The notes under the pieces are model-generated. The model saw only the letters and a list, made by a program, of their open reading frames with translations. It searched no databases and was not told where the DNA came from. The position numbers were made by a program, and so were the translations under genes. Shown piece after piece: positions 33,014 to 44,203 of a stretch of DNA of 64,000 nucleotides. The stretch's first letter is position 1, and each line of letters opens with the position of its first letter. This DNA is from Harmonia axyridis. Its lineage: Eukaryota > Arthropoda > Insecta > Coleoptera > Coccinellidae. The stretch covers positions 49,644,031-49,708,030 of the forward strand of contig NC_059502.1 in the NCBI RefSeq assembly GCF_914767665.1, in the 5' to 3' direction.

Positions 33014-34286
33014 CCCTACACTTCTCGAATTTTGTTTTTTGTTGAAAAAAATATAATTTCGATTCATAGTATTGAGAGGAAGTATAAAAAAATAATAGAA
33101 AAATTCTAGAGTTTGTATTAAGTTTTATTTTTGAAAAACATTAGTTGTATCAAATTTGATACATAATGCATATGAGAATACATTTTCAAGAATTGTGTAA
33201 ATTAACAAAACAATTATTATTCTTGTTGAGACACAAATGAACACCACATTTTGAACATTTCAAATGAGAGAATGATTTGCAAGAAGGAAATTTAAAACTT
33301 TGTCTCTACATCATCATAGGTAGGCCAGTGGCCAATAGAATCGGTCCTGACGTCCTTCGGAGGAACATGCGAAAACACTGTGGACTTTTTCTTTTTCGCA
33401 ACAAGCATATTTTCGACGGAATCCTTGGATGGTCTACCTCGTTTCTTGTTTCCATTTTGTGACTTACAGAGTCATTCTGCTATTTCTAGCCGAACATCAA
33501 CCTGTTTGAGCTCTTGCTTACCAAACCTCTTGTGGAGCAACCATGTATTTACTAAGGTCATGTCGACTAAATGGTAAAAAAGACCAATATACCATTTCTT
33601 AGATCTAATTTTAATTTTATTTCTGCCAATATAACTGTCCATGGCATCAACGCCTCCCATATGAGCATTGTATTCCGGGACTAGGTTTGGACACTCAATA
33701 TTCACATACTTTTTTGATTTTCTGTCCCACCTTTTCACTTCTTTTGGAGGCATTTTCCCTTTGAATGTTGAAAGAAAAATAACTGGCTCATTATCTAGCC
33801 ATACCACAGATGTTATGTCAACTCCATCGATATTGCAGATATATTCATGCGAAGAGTCTCTAGGTTCTTTCATCAACTCTTTTTCAATTCAAATATGCGC
33901 TTTGTATCAAATTTGATACAACTGAAATTATGTCGAATATAATAATATCACATGGTATAAATGAATGAAATTATGTTATATTTGATATATCTCACCTTTA
34001 TCCAAGTAAAAACATTTTTTATAATGCAACTTTACGAAAATTCGAAGGATAAACAAATCTGAATCACCTCACACTGGATATGATATCAACCAGCTACCAT
34101 TTTGAAACATAAACATGCCACAGATGGTATTAGCGCGCGGAAATGTATTATGAAACGTATTGAATCTTGAAATAAGGATGTATCAAATATGATACGGTGC
34201 GTTATATGTAAGAAATTGCTAAATAAGATAACTTTAAATGAAGTTTATTTGGTTGTATCTGATTTGATACAATAGGCAGTGTAGGG
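33014..34286. mobile_element. piggyBac element with TTAA duplication
   Basis: Begins ccctacacttctcg, ends ggcagtgtaggg, and is flanked by TTAA at 33010-33013 and 34287-34290, the hallmark of piggyBac. The 15-16 bp palindrome tatcaaatttgatac recurs near both ends (about 33148, 33903, with variants at about 34183 and 34255). It encodes only the C-terminal part of the transposase, so it is non-autonomous. Confidence 0.92.
33472..33876 (-). CDS. piggyBac-like transposase, C-terminal fragment
   Basis: 134 residues. VVWLDNEPVIFLSTF, KRWDRKSKKYVNIECPNLVPEYNAHMGGVDAMD (33 residues; key elements are P-N, YN-HMGGVD) and RSKKWYIGLFYHLVDM are signatures of the last third of piggyBac/PGBD transposases, including the aspartate of MGGVD. 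The N-terminal DNA-binding and first catalytic Asp regions are absent, as is a C-terminal cysteine-rich finger in this frame, although CKSQNGN- and CHRK-like codons follow in other frames near 33290-33470. The frame itself has no stop until 33472, so the fragment is young. Confidence 0.85.
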   Translation of the reverse strand: MMKEPRDSSHEYICNIDGVDITSVVWLDNEPVIFLSTFKGKMPPKEVKRWDRKSKKYVNIECPNLVPEYNAHMGGVDAMDSYIGRNKIKIRSKKWYIGLFYHLVDMTLVNTWLLHKRFGKQELKQVDVRLEIAE

Positions 34287-35104
34287 TTAAAATTCATTAG
34301 TTCCAAAAAATGAAGTGATGAAATGTCTTTAAACCTTATTTCAATTTGAGTTATAATTAAATCCAGAATTTCACAAAAAAGCCGTTTCATTGAGGAATTA
34401 TCCGTGAGCTGAATTTCGGAATCTATTTTACGTTTTCGACGTCTAGCACTCGGTGGCATTACTTCTGGGAGTTTTTCTACTTCTGAATATAAGCGAATGA
34501 AATACTCATCTTCTGTGCGAAATTTTTTCAGAGTCGATAATAAAGAAGTGATTCTGGCGTTGCAATAAGTTATATCTGATAACTTATGCTGGATTATAGA
34601 AAAAACGGGATCTGTGTATGTAAAAATCAAATTAAAAGAGTGGAGAATGAACAAAAATTCGAAATCATTCAACATTTTCTTCAGACCGGTAGCTTCACGT
34701 ATTGTAATATCATCCCATTCATCTAAATTGTCGTTGATATGATCAAATACTTCAATTAATTCTTCTCTCTTATCGAATATTGTTTTTACAGCGCGAGATT
34801 TGAAATTCCAACAAGTTTCCGAGCTAGAGGGTAATCTTTTTTTGCAAATTTCGTCTAGAATATTAGTGCGTTTACTTGATTTAGTGAAAAACGTTGCTGC
34901 TTGACGCTCTGCAATAGGATAACCGGCCAGCCGACCCTGTGTATTGGGAAGCGACCTAACATCGAGTTGTTGTGCCGTTCTACTGAGTAGTCGTATTCTG
35001 GGCGTATGTCGTAGTATCTTTTCCTTTACGTAGCGCTCTCGGTAGCGCTGGTTCCGCAATTGGCTCTTGGCCGACCTAACGTGATGAGATGCTTTCAGTG
35101 ACAT
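34287..35104 (-). pseudogene. hAT (ZMYM1-like) transposase, upstream piece
   Basis: Reads WNFKSRAVKTIFDKREELIEVFDHI, then EWDDITIREATGLKKML, FLFILHSFNLIF and RRRKRKIDSEIQLTDNSSMK, the middle of ZMYM1-like hAT transposases (consensus xxRWNFxSRxVxTVxxxRxxLxExF). Here the usual TRW reads TCW. The N-terminal zinc finger and first catalytic residues are missing; about 100 residues before the match look unrelated, perhaps a filler insertion. The frame is broken at its downstream end by the piggyBac at TTAA. Confidence 0.8.
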
Positions 35105-35503
35105 TCCAGGAGTGGCAATTGTATAATTGTAACATTTGTGTTACATTTCAGACCTAATGTTACGGTGTTACGTACAATTCTGGAATAACTTGTTTGGGGT
35201 GATGTTACGAAAAGTAACCATTTACGATTGTGGTTTGTTACAATTTATGAAAGGGAATAACAACGCTGGATGCTTTGGAAATCGAATATTAGGTGGGTCC
35301 GAAAGAAAATATTGGCCGGTATAAGTTATATTTTCCTGTTCTGAGTGGAAATATTCATTACCGAGGGAATTTGGATATCGAAATCGATAACCCCGATTGA
35401 GTTTGAATGAATTGAATATCTAGAATTATTTTCTATTTCCCGATAATTTTTGGGTCGGCCCGGCCGACCCTGCCGACCCTGACGAGCCGTCACTGCTACA
35501 AGG

Positions 35504-36689
35504 GGTAAAATTAGAGCAGGGTAATTCAAAATCGATTAGACTTGTTCTCAGAAGATGATAAAGTATTATTATACTATTGCGCTTCTGCCAAAACACTGAA
35601 AATCTTATATATTGATGTAACAAAGGTAATTGCCCAAAGAACTAATTCTATTTCATCATCCCATTTTCTGCTCTCCAGAGAAGGCCATCGAGTTTGGGAG
35701 AACCCCATATCTGTTATAGTATTCTTTGTTCATATGCTTGAAGGGGTCATTTGGTTATTTGGTGTCTTTTGAAAGTATTGTGTTATTTAAATTCAAATAA
35801 ACACTTTTTCAATGGTAGTTCACATAACGGTACGCATTTTGGGACAAAACCATTGTCTATGGTACAAGAAAAAGAAATTACAAATCTCGTTCAGAAAAAC
35901 TGACAATATAACTTCAGTGAAGTGAAAAGCCATACGTGGGGAGTAAGGGTTACCATATAATCAACTGAAGCAAAAAGTCTTAAAAATGCAAGAAGAAAAA
36001 GGAAGTTATTCGGTTCCTCTAGGAAATATAAAGATATGTGTAATAATTAATTGAATACTTCGTATTGAGATCCTTGAAAACATAAATACATAATATTATA
36101 AGAGTAATAACATATATGATACTGAGAGTCATTTTTTCAAATACAGTATTGTACCTTATTAATTTATTAATCGTGAAAACGATCCATTATGGAGTTCGAT
36201 TAGTCAATGGGAATCTACCTTGAATATCATGTCGATTCAAATTACATAATTTGAAGTTGCTCAGGTTTTTCGACCTAATTACTTAATGACTCTCATTGCG
36301 CCCTAATTTACTCGCTGTAATTTCCAAATTCATTATTCTTCTGGAAAACATCAATAGAATTGACTTAACTCGAACTAGTTTTCCCAACAACATTCAATAT
36401 CAGGTGTTGCAGGTGATTTAAATATTCTGCTTGGAACCTAATCCAAATAAACAAACTGTGAAAGACGTTATAGACTGTTTCTGTGCTAAGCTGACTAATT
36501 AAAGGGAATGAAGACTGAAGCGGCCAACACACTTTCATCGGCCCGGAACCTTTCTATGGTATAGGCAAATGTATCTACAAGAAAAAGTTTCAGGGAAGGA
36601 AAAAACCGAAAGAGAAACACTCTTCCTGATTTGGATCATCACAAAAAGTTCCTTCGAAACTTTGACACTTCGAGATCCAAGAAGTATAT
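35504..36689. other. Unrecognised stretch
   Basis: AT-rich, no convincing coding sequence or repeat end. Short ORFs show no domain. Confidence 0.4.
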
Positions 36690-36990
36690 ATATGGATCTT
36701 AGCAAGACCTCCTCACTGGATTTCTCACAGGACATTTTCTCCTTAGGAAACACCTCAGGAAATGGATATAACAAAAAATGACGAGTATAGATTCTGGGAA
36801 GAGGAGGAAACAACTCCGGATCATCTGGTGACGGAATGCCTCACTATTGTTAGCCAACGCAAAATCTGCTTTGGAAAAGAAACTTATAGAAGTGAGGAAA
36901 TAGCCACCTTGAAGCTATCCCAGCTACTGGAGTTCACTAGAACTCTGGAACTGGAAGGCGAGCTGTAGGTGATGATAGGTGTGATGGGGG
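36690..36990 (+). pseudogene. LINE ORF2 C-terminal fragment (I/R1-like)
   Basis: Reads TGHFLLRKHLRKMDITKND, YRFWEEEETTPDHLVTEC, then LSQLLEFTRTLELEGEL and stop. This matches the C-terminal cysteine-containing region of I/R1-type LINEs (TGHxxLRxHLxxM ... CRFCxEEEETPEHxLCEC ... LLxFIRxLxL). The first Cys pair has become Y and W. A second copy of the same 3' end lies on the other strand at 43790-43995. Confidence 0.65.
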
Positions 36991-37556
36991 CATAATAATT
37001 GAATCTTGAGCTGACTATAAGTATCTATAGTATCTTTATACTATAGTTTAACTGAACCGAGCTGCAGGAAATGTGCAGGATCCAAATTTGGCTTGGACAA
37101 TATAAGGACCAACTGCGGAAATTTCAAAGCATAAAATGACCACAATATAACTAAATTTATAGATATGCTATCTGAACAAGAATTGGACTTTCCCAATGAA
37201 AGTCCTTCTCAGGATGTACAAACATGGATTGAAGTTTCCTGCAATTACATAATACGTATATCAGGAGATCCAGGTAATTTCATATTTATTTCTGCTTTTT
37301 CCTCTCTTCTCATTCACAAATTTCAATAAAGCTTTGTTATATGAGTTATTAAACATACTCAAATTTAGTTTCTGTATCTCATTCATCAATCTATTGTCGT
37401 ATGCTTTCTTCAAATTTTGGTAGTTATTACTTAGCTCAGCATTTTAACGTTAGATAGAACATAGTATAAGTCAAGCCTTCCTTTCAAAGAAACAAGTTCT
37501 TCAGACTTGAGGTTTTATAGATTCTTATGTTATTTTTTTTTTCGTAGGATTTTTTC

Positions 37557-37666
37557 GTAGTAAAATTATAAATTTTAGATAACAATGATACAGATGGCTC
37601 TGACTGCTGAGCTGTAATCGCCTTTACCTACTACATGTTATCTAAAATTCCTTAATTTTTTTACTA
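37557..37666. repeat. Small inverted repeat, MITE-like
   Basis: tagtaaaattataaatttta and the following gataac at the left are mirrored by gttatctaaaatt and ttttttacta at the right around a 50-bp centre. No target duplication is evident. Confidence 0.55.
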
Positions 37667-38896
37667 CTCAAATGTGGACATAGGTACCTCTAACATGAAA
37701 CAAACATTCAAAGATTATTAAAATTCAAAGTTTATTCATAGCCATCTAAATAATATATTATTTTATATTCGGCGGAGATAATTCAAATGAAGCTATATAG
37801 AAATTATGATATTTTGGTTTAGGGAATATTGAGTGGAAAATATTCAGTATTTCTCAAAGATTTCAAAAAAAATATATATACAGGGTGATTCATTTGGAAT
37901 TACACAGTTCATTATTATTCCGGAAAAAAGAACGATTTGACAAAAATGTAAATATCTACGTAATATCGGCCATATCACAAGATCCTTGCACACCCAAAAG
38001 AAAGTTTTATGGAGTGTGCACACTTCGCAAATAATTAAGAAAATGAAGATTATTTTCTCTTTTAAATTATGTTTCATTGGAGTTTCTTCACGTGAATTAT
38101 AACGTCTATTTTTCCACAGAAATGTAAATTTGCTATAAGCAATAAAGGGATTATCATTATTATTTCAAAATAATGAAAAAAAGAAGAATGTGGCTTTTAG
38201 AATCCTCAGTTCTAATTCCAAGTTGTACATACAAGTCCCGATACAAGATAAATGCAATGCAAATTGAACTTATATCTGAAAGCCGGAGGCAATTAATCGC
38301 CTATCATTTTCTTATACGCAATTCGTTTTTCTGTGATCAATATGAGGAAGTGTGTCATCTCGATTATACAATAATTCAGTCAACCTTGTAAATTTAATAT
38401 TCCAGTTATGACCATATAATTTGATATTAACTGGCTGCGAAGACGTATTGCGACATTAGTTATTTCATACCCAATAACAAATAAACGGAATAAACGGAGA
38501 CTTTTTGATCATATTCGATAGTGAAAGCAGTGAAATTACTTACTTTCACTGTCTTCACAGGCTCAAGCTTTTAAACACCTAGTCACACCAGTTCTCCTCA
38601 ATGGATGAGTTAGATGAGATATATTAATGTAACATATCACTCCTGACCTTGTGGTCTTATAGTATCATTCACCTTTTCATGAATCATTTTTTGTCATAAT
38701 TCTTCGACTCCTTGTATTGAATATAATGCAAATATCAGTGCAATACTTGTTTGAGGTCAAGTGTACTATTACAAATCATGTGAAAATAGTTTTAATTCAT
38801 TGAAATTGCCACACTAGGTTTTCGTTATGTCAATGCAATGGAAGTAAGCCTTCGTGATACACCATTACATTATGGAATTCCGTATAGAGAACAATT
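37667..38896. other. Unrecognised stretch with one transposon-end signature
   Basis: acagggtgattcatttgg at 37880-37897 resembles the ends of the palindromic elements in this window but has no visible partner. No gene is seen. Confidence 0.4.
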
Positions 38897-39024
38897 CCAT
38901 CGCCATTTCCTGATTTTGGTTTGTGAAAAAGAAATGAGAAAATTGTGAAACGTATAGTCGCCATCGCCATTTCCTGATTTTGGTTTGTGAAAAAGAAATG
39001 AGAAAATTGTGAAACGTATAGTCG
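38897..39024. repeat. Two perfect 64-bp tandem copies
   Basis: The unit starting ccatcgccatttcctgattt occurs at 38897 and again at 38961 without differences, ending cgtatagtcg each time. A recent tandem duplication, or an assembly artefact. Confidence 0.9.
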
Positions 39025-40179
39025 AGTGTTTTATTTATTTCCTTTTATTAATGAAGAAATGAGGAAGTGTGTATCTGCAAATTATACGAAATGGTTTATT
39101 ATTTCTATCTGATCGAAAAATAAGCTGATAGTATCACCATAACATCCAAAAAGGAATATTGAAAAATTTATAATTTCAAAACTGAGAGCAATATAATCTT
39201 GCGGAAAAATATTATGTTCAATTCAACGAAAATGTTACAATTTCAAATTTCATGATTCTGCTTAATCAATTCCATTAAAAAAAAATTATAATTTCAATCT
39301 TTGATTTTTTAGCTTGAAAATTCATAGACCGTTATCAAGAGCTTAGAAATCAATATCACAAATAATTTGGAATCGTTAAAAAAGGACAATCTCCTTCTGC
39401 CGAAATTTTCAAGGTTAATGTTTTGGACTGTATAAGATCCAAAAATCGAATAAAAAAACCCGTTCGTCCACTGTCCAAAGCTTTTCTCGCAGATTATAAG
39501 AGCTATTTGCAATGAAATTAGTAACGAAATCAGTTGTTCCATCGCGTTGATCCTGTTAGCTCTAGAAATGATCCATGAGTTTTCAAGAAAAATTTCGAGG
39601 AATTTGGCATAGCTTGGCACTCATATAATTTGTACTTGATTGGTCTCTCTGTAGATGATGTTCTTGAATCAGTAGATGGCCTCTGAGCCTCGCTTCATAA
39701 CAATGAAAACTTCTGGTGTGAATTATTCTCGACCAAATATTTCATATATGCGAGGATGTGAGCAGATGGTAGAGCTCCTGCCTGAACAAAAAATCTTTGT
39801 GCAGCAGAACAACCTCCCCACAGAAGTAAACAGGATTGATACGTGGATTGAAATTTGGCAAAATAAGTAGAGATCAGTCAAGGAGACATCTTTAATTCGC
39901 CTTATCGTTTATATGGTCGTAGATAACTTCCCTGATAATTCAGACATATAGGGTTTCTAAAAGAGATTGTCGTCGAATTTAAATAATCTTGTTGAATATA
40001 CATTCACCTGTTCTGCATCGTGATCCTCGTGGTTGAGTCTGGTGTCGGCCTATATGTAGATACGCTATAAATTGAAAAACCCCAGAGGACATTGAACATA
40101 TCAATCGTATTCTTCTCCAAGTAATAACAAGCCTTCACGAAAACATACTCGCACATTTTCAGATAGTATTTTAAAAAAC
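39025..40179. other. Unrecognised stretch
   Basis: Contains a 64-codon frame at 39676-39870 (EQMVELLPEQKIFVQQNN) with no recognised domain. It may be LINE debris in view of the endonuclease-like fragment just downstream. Confidence 0.35.
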
Positions 40180-40300
40180 AGATACTAACAAGTCCAAAGA
40201 AGAAAAAGAGAACTTCAATATCAACCTTCAGACAACTTTAGACAAAATATCGATTCGGGATTCCGTGGTAATTCTGGGTGAACGTTAGAAAAATAATGAA
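40180..40300 (+). pseudogene. Possible LINE endonuclease fragment
   Basis: Reads FNINLQTTLDKISIRDSVVI and then LGER where LINE endonucleases have the GDFN or GDLNAKVG box (Fxxx LQxxLDKxxxRDxxIxxGDxNAKVG). The catalytic residues have decayed. The following 500 bp has broken frames of similar composition. Weak but specific wording. Confidence 0.4.
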
Positions 40301-41610
40301 GGTATCATAAAAGCGGAAATAAAGAATTATGTGGATGAGGATACTCCTATTGAAAATAGAGATATGATGATCTTTTTGTGAACAAATGAATCATAGACTC
40401 TTCCGACTTCGGCAAACACTGGAACTGATGATAAGTTGGTTTCCAGCCAAAATAAGAAACAGCTGAATTACAATAAAAAAAATTGGATCCAAACAAATAT
40501 CAGACGACTGGGAGGTTTTGAAAGAGACAGATGAAGATATGAAGATAACAGAAAGCATGATTCTGCGAAGAAGTGAAAGAGCAGACAAAGAAATCAACCT
40601 TGAGTATAACTATGTAGAAGCAAAATAATCACATACGATAATTTTAAATTGGGTGGTACCAAAGAGAGAGAGAGAGAGTATGGGGAATGATAAGAAACAC
40701 AAAAGAATAGGCAAGTTAATGAATTTATGGAAATAACCTATACTCTCTTGGTCGATGAGTCGAGCATTTAAGCACTAGTTATGAGACTATAACTCAAATA
40801 AGATGAAGTTTAAAACAGTACTTAGTCCGAATAAACAGGAGAAAGAAGAAAATCTTCAGCATGCGACATCACAATTGAAATTCTTCAAAAAAGCACATGA
40901 TGATGCACGTGATCTCGTTTCATGAATGGATCGGCAATTTCCAGAATTTTGCTCACCTATTTGTGTGAAGGAACGAAAAAAATATTCTACATCAAATGCT
41001 CCATAATTCTTCTAATTTTTTCATAAGATCTTGATGTGGTTGAACTTTTCAACATTATTTTTCTCATATCTTATATAATTCCATCTGTTGAGTACATCGT
41101 ATTGGACAGCAAGAATAGATTACCATGGATTTGGTCAATTGAAAAAAAAAAGAATGAAAGTAATCCATTTCAAAAAAACGGAATGCGCAAAATTCACCAT
41201 CAAAGTGGAACGGATATAAAACAAAACCAAAATGGATACCAAAGTTGAGAAATAATTCTCGGTGATAATTATCGCAATGATGATTATTATGCCATTGGTA
41301 CAACGGTCATTCATTATAGCCATTGTTCGATTTCATGCTTATTAAGTTTTTCATGACTCCATACTTCGTGCTTTTCTGGTCCGGGGAAATTTTAAGTTTG
41401 AAAAGATTCATTCCGCAATATTTTTGAACGATTATATATTTAAACCGATACTTCTGGTGGTATTAACAATTTTTTCAATAAATCCGGGCCTAACCAGTAA
41501 AAACACGTGTTTTTTTTTAATTCAACTTAAATCATCAAAGAGTATTACATGTATTAGAATCATATAAGTTATTTATATGCTTATGGATAAATTCTTTGCA
41601 ATATGATAAC
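40301..41610. other. Unrecognised stretch with a GA microsatellite
   Basis: A short (GA)n run lies at about 40662-40677. The remainder may contain LINE debris before about 41000 but nothing certain. Confidence 0.4.
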
Positions 41611-41612
41611 TA

Positions 41613-42979
41613 CACTGATCAACAATTGCTAGGGATCACTTATGAACTTATCTTCATTTGTATTTTTTTCAAGTTATCTCGTGAATATCTGTACATTATA
41701 TGTTCTCTAAGGAAAAAGTAAGATGTTTTGAGTTGATTATATCAAAGTCTTCCTCACTTCATCGGCTCTTGTTCACAAAATCGATTATTATCTGTAGGCT
41801 GTTACAGGTGGAGTGAAAAGCAATGTGGTATTTGTTATTAAATCTTTTTTTTTCTCTCGTTCAAACACATAAGGTGACAATAATTGAAGAAATGAGAACA
41901 ATATCAGCTTATCAGTCATGCCGAGAAGACGTTTGGCTCCTGTACAACTGGGCCAAATCATACGGTGGATACAGGAAGGTTTGTCCCAGCGAGAAGTGTC
42001 CCGGCGGTTGAATGTTTCGCAAAGTGTCGTGAGTCGGGCTTGGAATAGGTTCATCCAAAACGACTCAGTAGCTTATGTTCATGGGGGAGGTCGGCAGCGC
42101 AGTACAACAGCTGTCCAAGATCGTCTTTTGATCCTCAATGCTAGGAGAAATCCCACTTACCCGGCGTCGCGGCTCAATAGATCACTGAGAGTTACAACAG
42201 GAGACTAATTTCGAACCAGACTGTAAGACGACGACTACATGTTCGTGGTTTGAGAGCACGTAGGAGGGTACAACATCCCCGTTTGAATAGGGAACATCGG
42301 GTTCATCGACGGCAATGGGCTGAGGAGCACCGCAATTGGACACTTGAAGATTGGAGCCGATGTTTATTTACGGATGCGTCTAGATTTCGTTTGGTCAACT
42401 CCGATGGACGTATTCTTGCTTGGAGGAAAAGAGGTCGAAGGTATGCAGAACAGTTTATGGTACCCACAACAGCTTTTGGCGGAGGTTCTATATGTGTATG
42501 GGGAGGCATTTGTTTGAACCAACGCACAGAGTTGGTTGTTCTGCAGAACACCACCATGACCAGCCAGAGATATCACGATATGATTATTGAACCCATAATT
42601 GTTCCGTTTGCGGCTGCCGTGGGCGAGAATTTCATCTTAATTGACGATAATGCCCGTCCACACCGTAGTCGTCTGGTTAATGAAGCGCTAGAAACTCATG
42701 CTATTGATAGGATGGACTGGCCAGTTGGCTCTCCAGACATGAATTCCATCGAACATGTCTGGTCTGAGATGTCTAGACAATTGTCAACCTTAGAACAACC
42801 GATCAATAACCTGGAGGACCTTTCTAACGCTTTACGGGATATTTGGACGAATTTGCCCCAAAATATTATAAATCGTTTGATCGAAAGTATGCCTCGTAGG
42901 GTAGAATGCTTGAGACGAGCGAACATTTCAGAAATAAATTTAGAACAAGTAAGTGATCCCTATCAATTATTGAGCAGTG
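41613..42979 (+). mobile_element. Tc1-like element with TA duplication
   Basis: Begins cactgatcaacaattgctag and ends ctatcaattattgagcagtg; the terminal repeat of about 29 bp has four differences. TA flanks at 41611-41612 and 42980-42981. The 1,367-bp element is full-length for a Tc1-type transposon and carries one transposase gene. Confidence 0.9.
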
Positions 42980-42984
42980 TATAA
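41918..42984 (+). pseudogene. Tc1-like DD34E transposase with one frameshift
   Basis: The first frame (41918-42208) gives MPRRRLAPVQLGQIIRW and LSQREVSRRLNVSQSVVSRAW, the first helix-turn-helix, then RNPTYPASRLNRSL. It shifts at about 42200-42205 and continues in another frame to 42984: SNQTVRRRLHVRGLRARR, RHWAEEH-like text, LFTDASRF (first Asp), LIDDNARPHRS (second Asp) and SPDMNSIEHVW (Glu). There are 34 residues between the second Asp and the Glu, i.e. DD34E, and the triad is intact. A single-base deletion explains the break. The last codons run through the terminal repeat, and the stop TAA at 42982-42984 lies outside the element. Confidence 0.9.
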
Positions 42985-43789
42985 AGAACTGTGATCTTTG
43001 GACTTACTAACTTATTTCACAGCTATTACAAGAATCTACATTTAATGCCATAGCTTTGAGTGTAGATTCTAACTAAGCAGTATAATAATAAGAAGACATG
43101 ATCAAAGTTTGAGCATAAATCACATCTAATCTAAATAAGTTTATTCCTGAAATCAAATCAAACAACACAAATAAGCCCCCACCTTAGCTAGAGCATATTT
43201 TGCTCAATTTTTTGATATCCTTCATACTGTTGAGTTGAGTATAACTTTTCAATATCTTTTCTGTAAAAAGATTCGTTTTTGCTTCAATCGACAATCACTT
43301 CTTCTTTAGAACCTCAAAGTCAGCATACCAGATTTCAACCGTTGTTGTCGATGGAGCACAGTCTGACTAGCAATAATTATCAAACCATGGCTTTACTTTT
43401 TTCCATGAAAAAACTTCAAAAACAATATTAAATTCAGATGAAAACATGAACAGAAATCATTATGAAACACTTTTGTTCGATAAAGATATACTTAGACAAA
43501 ATGAAAATGAAAATTAACAAACCAACTCGCAAACCAATGAACCAACTCAGAAATTCAATAACATGGTAAGAAATATAACACACCTACAGGGTGAGTCTTT
43601 GTCCTTTTCTATTTCTTTGACTTTTACTATTTCAACCAAAGATTCTTGATTCCTTTACTATTGTTTCTGATTCAATTTTTTTCTTTTTCAGTATAGCGGG
43701 CATTCTGGAAATTTTATTTTGATTTCTGATTCACAGAATATGAAATATTGCAACTGCCATACTGTAGTACTAGGTGATTAGATTAGATT
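42985..43789. other. Unrecognised stretch with one transposon-end signature
   Basis: acctacagggtgagtctttg near 43585 resembles the ACAGGGTG ends of the palindromic elements; no partner found. A local inverted pair (agaatctaca / tgtagattct) lies at 43031-43070. No gene seen. Confidence 0.4.
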
Positions 43790-43995
43790 TAATTGAATAG
43801 GTTATGTTTCACCGCGACCTAAGGGTCTACTGTGCTCCCCATCAGAGCTATTCCTTCCATAACGTGATTTACAGCTCGCCTTTCAGTTCCAGAGTTCTGA
43901 TGACCTCCAATATCTGGGATGGCTTCAAAGTCTAATTCCTCACTTCTACAAGTTTCGTGTCCAATGCAGGTTTTGCGTTGGCTAGCGATTGCAAG
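43790..43995 (-). repeat. 3' end of the same LINE family as 36690-36990
   Basis: Minus-strand text matches 36850-36990: gccaacgcaaaa, aaacttgtagaagtgagga and agaactctggaactg are shared with few changes. The minus-strand 3' end reads ttaattaaatctaatctaatcac-like, short repeats typical of a LINE tail. Frames are broken. Confidence 0.65.
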
Positions 43996-44089
43996 GCATT
44001 AGTACTAGGTAATACAGGTTTGAATGGAATATGTAAGTTATTCAATAAATTCATTATTATTATTATTATCATTTTATATTTATTCAATG

Positions 44090-44203
44090 GAATATGTATA
44101 TAACTTCATATATTCCATTAAAAGGAAAATATAATTATATAAATTCATATATTCCATTAAAAGGAATATATAATTATATAAATTCATATATTCCATTCAA
44201 ACT
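44090..44203. repeat. 39-bp tandem repeat, about three copies
   Basis: catatattccattaaaagg recurs at 44107, 44146 and in part at 44185, a 39-bp period with a self-complementary unit (ggaatata / tatattcc). It follows a TAT-rich microsatellite at 44052-44070. Confidence 0.85.

Larger units (their letters stand above)
32774..35495 (-). mobile_element. hAT element with perfect 8-bp target duplication, hosting a piggyBac
   Basis: Ends are CAGTGACGGCTCGTGCC and CGACCCTGACGAGCCGTCACTG-like, a 13-14 bp inverted repeat. Flanks 32766-32773 and 35496-35503 are both ctacaagg. It carries part of a ZMYM1-like hAT transposase on the minus strand and is interrupted by a piggyBac element at 33014-34286. Subterminal gtcggcc/ggccgac motifs recur near both ends. 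Confidence 0.9.

Noticed and set aside
33472..33876. Consideration of the piggyBac fragment as a domesticated host gene
   Set aside because: It lies in an element with its own terminal repeats and TTAA flanks, lacks the N-terminal two thirds, and sits inside a dead hAT.
39309..39620. 103-codon minus-strand ORF
   Set aside because: No similarity recognised, no splice context, background codon composition.
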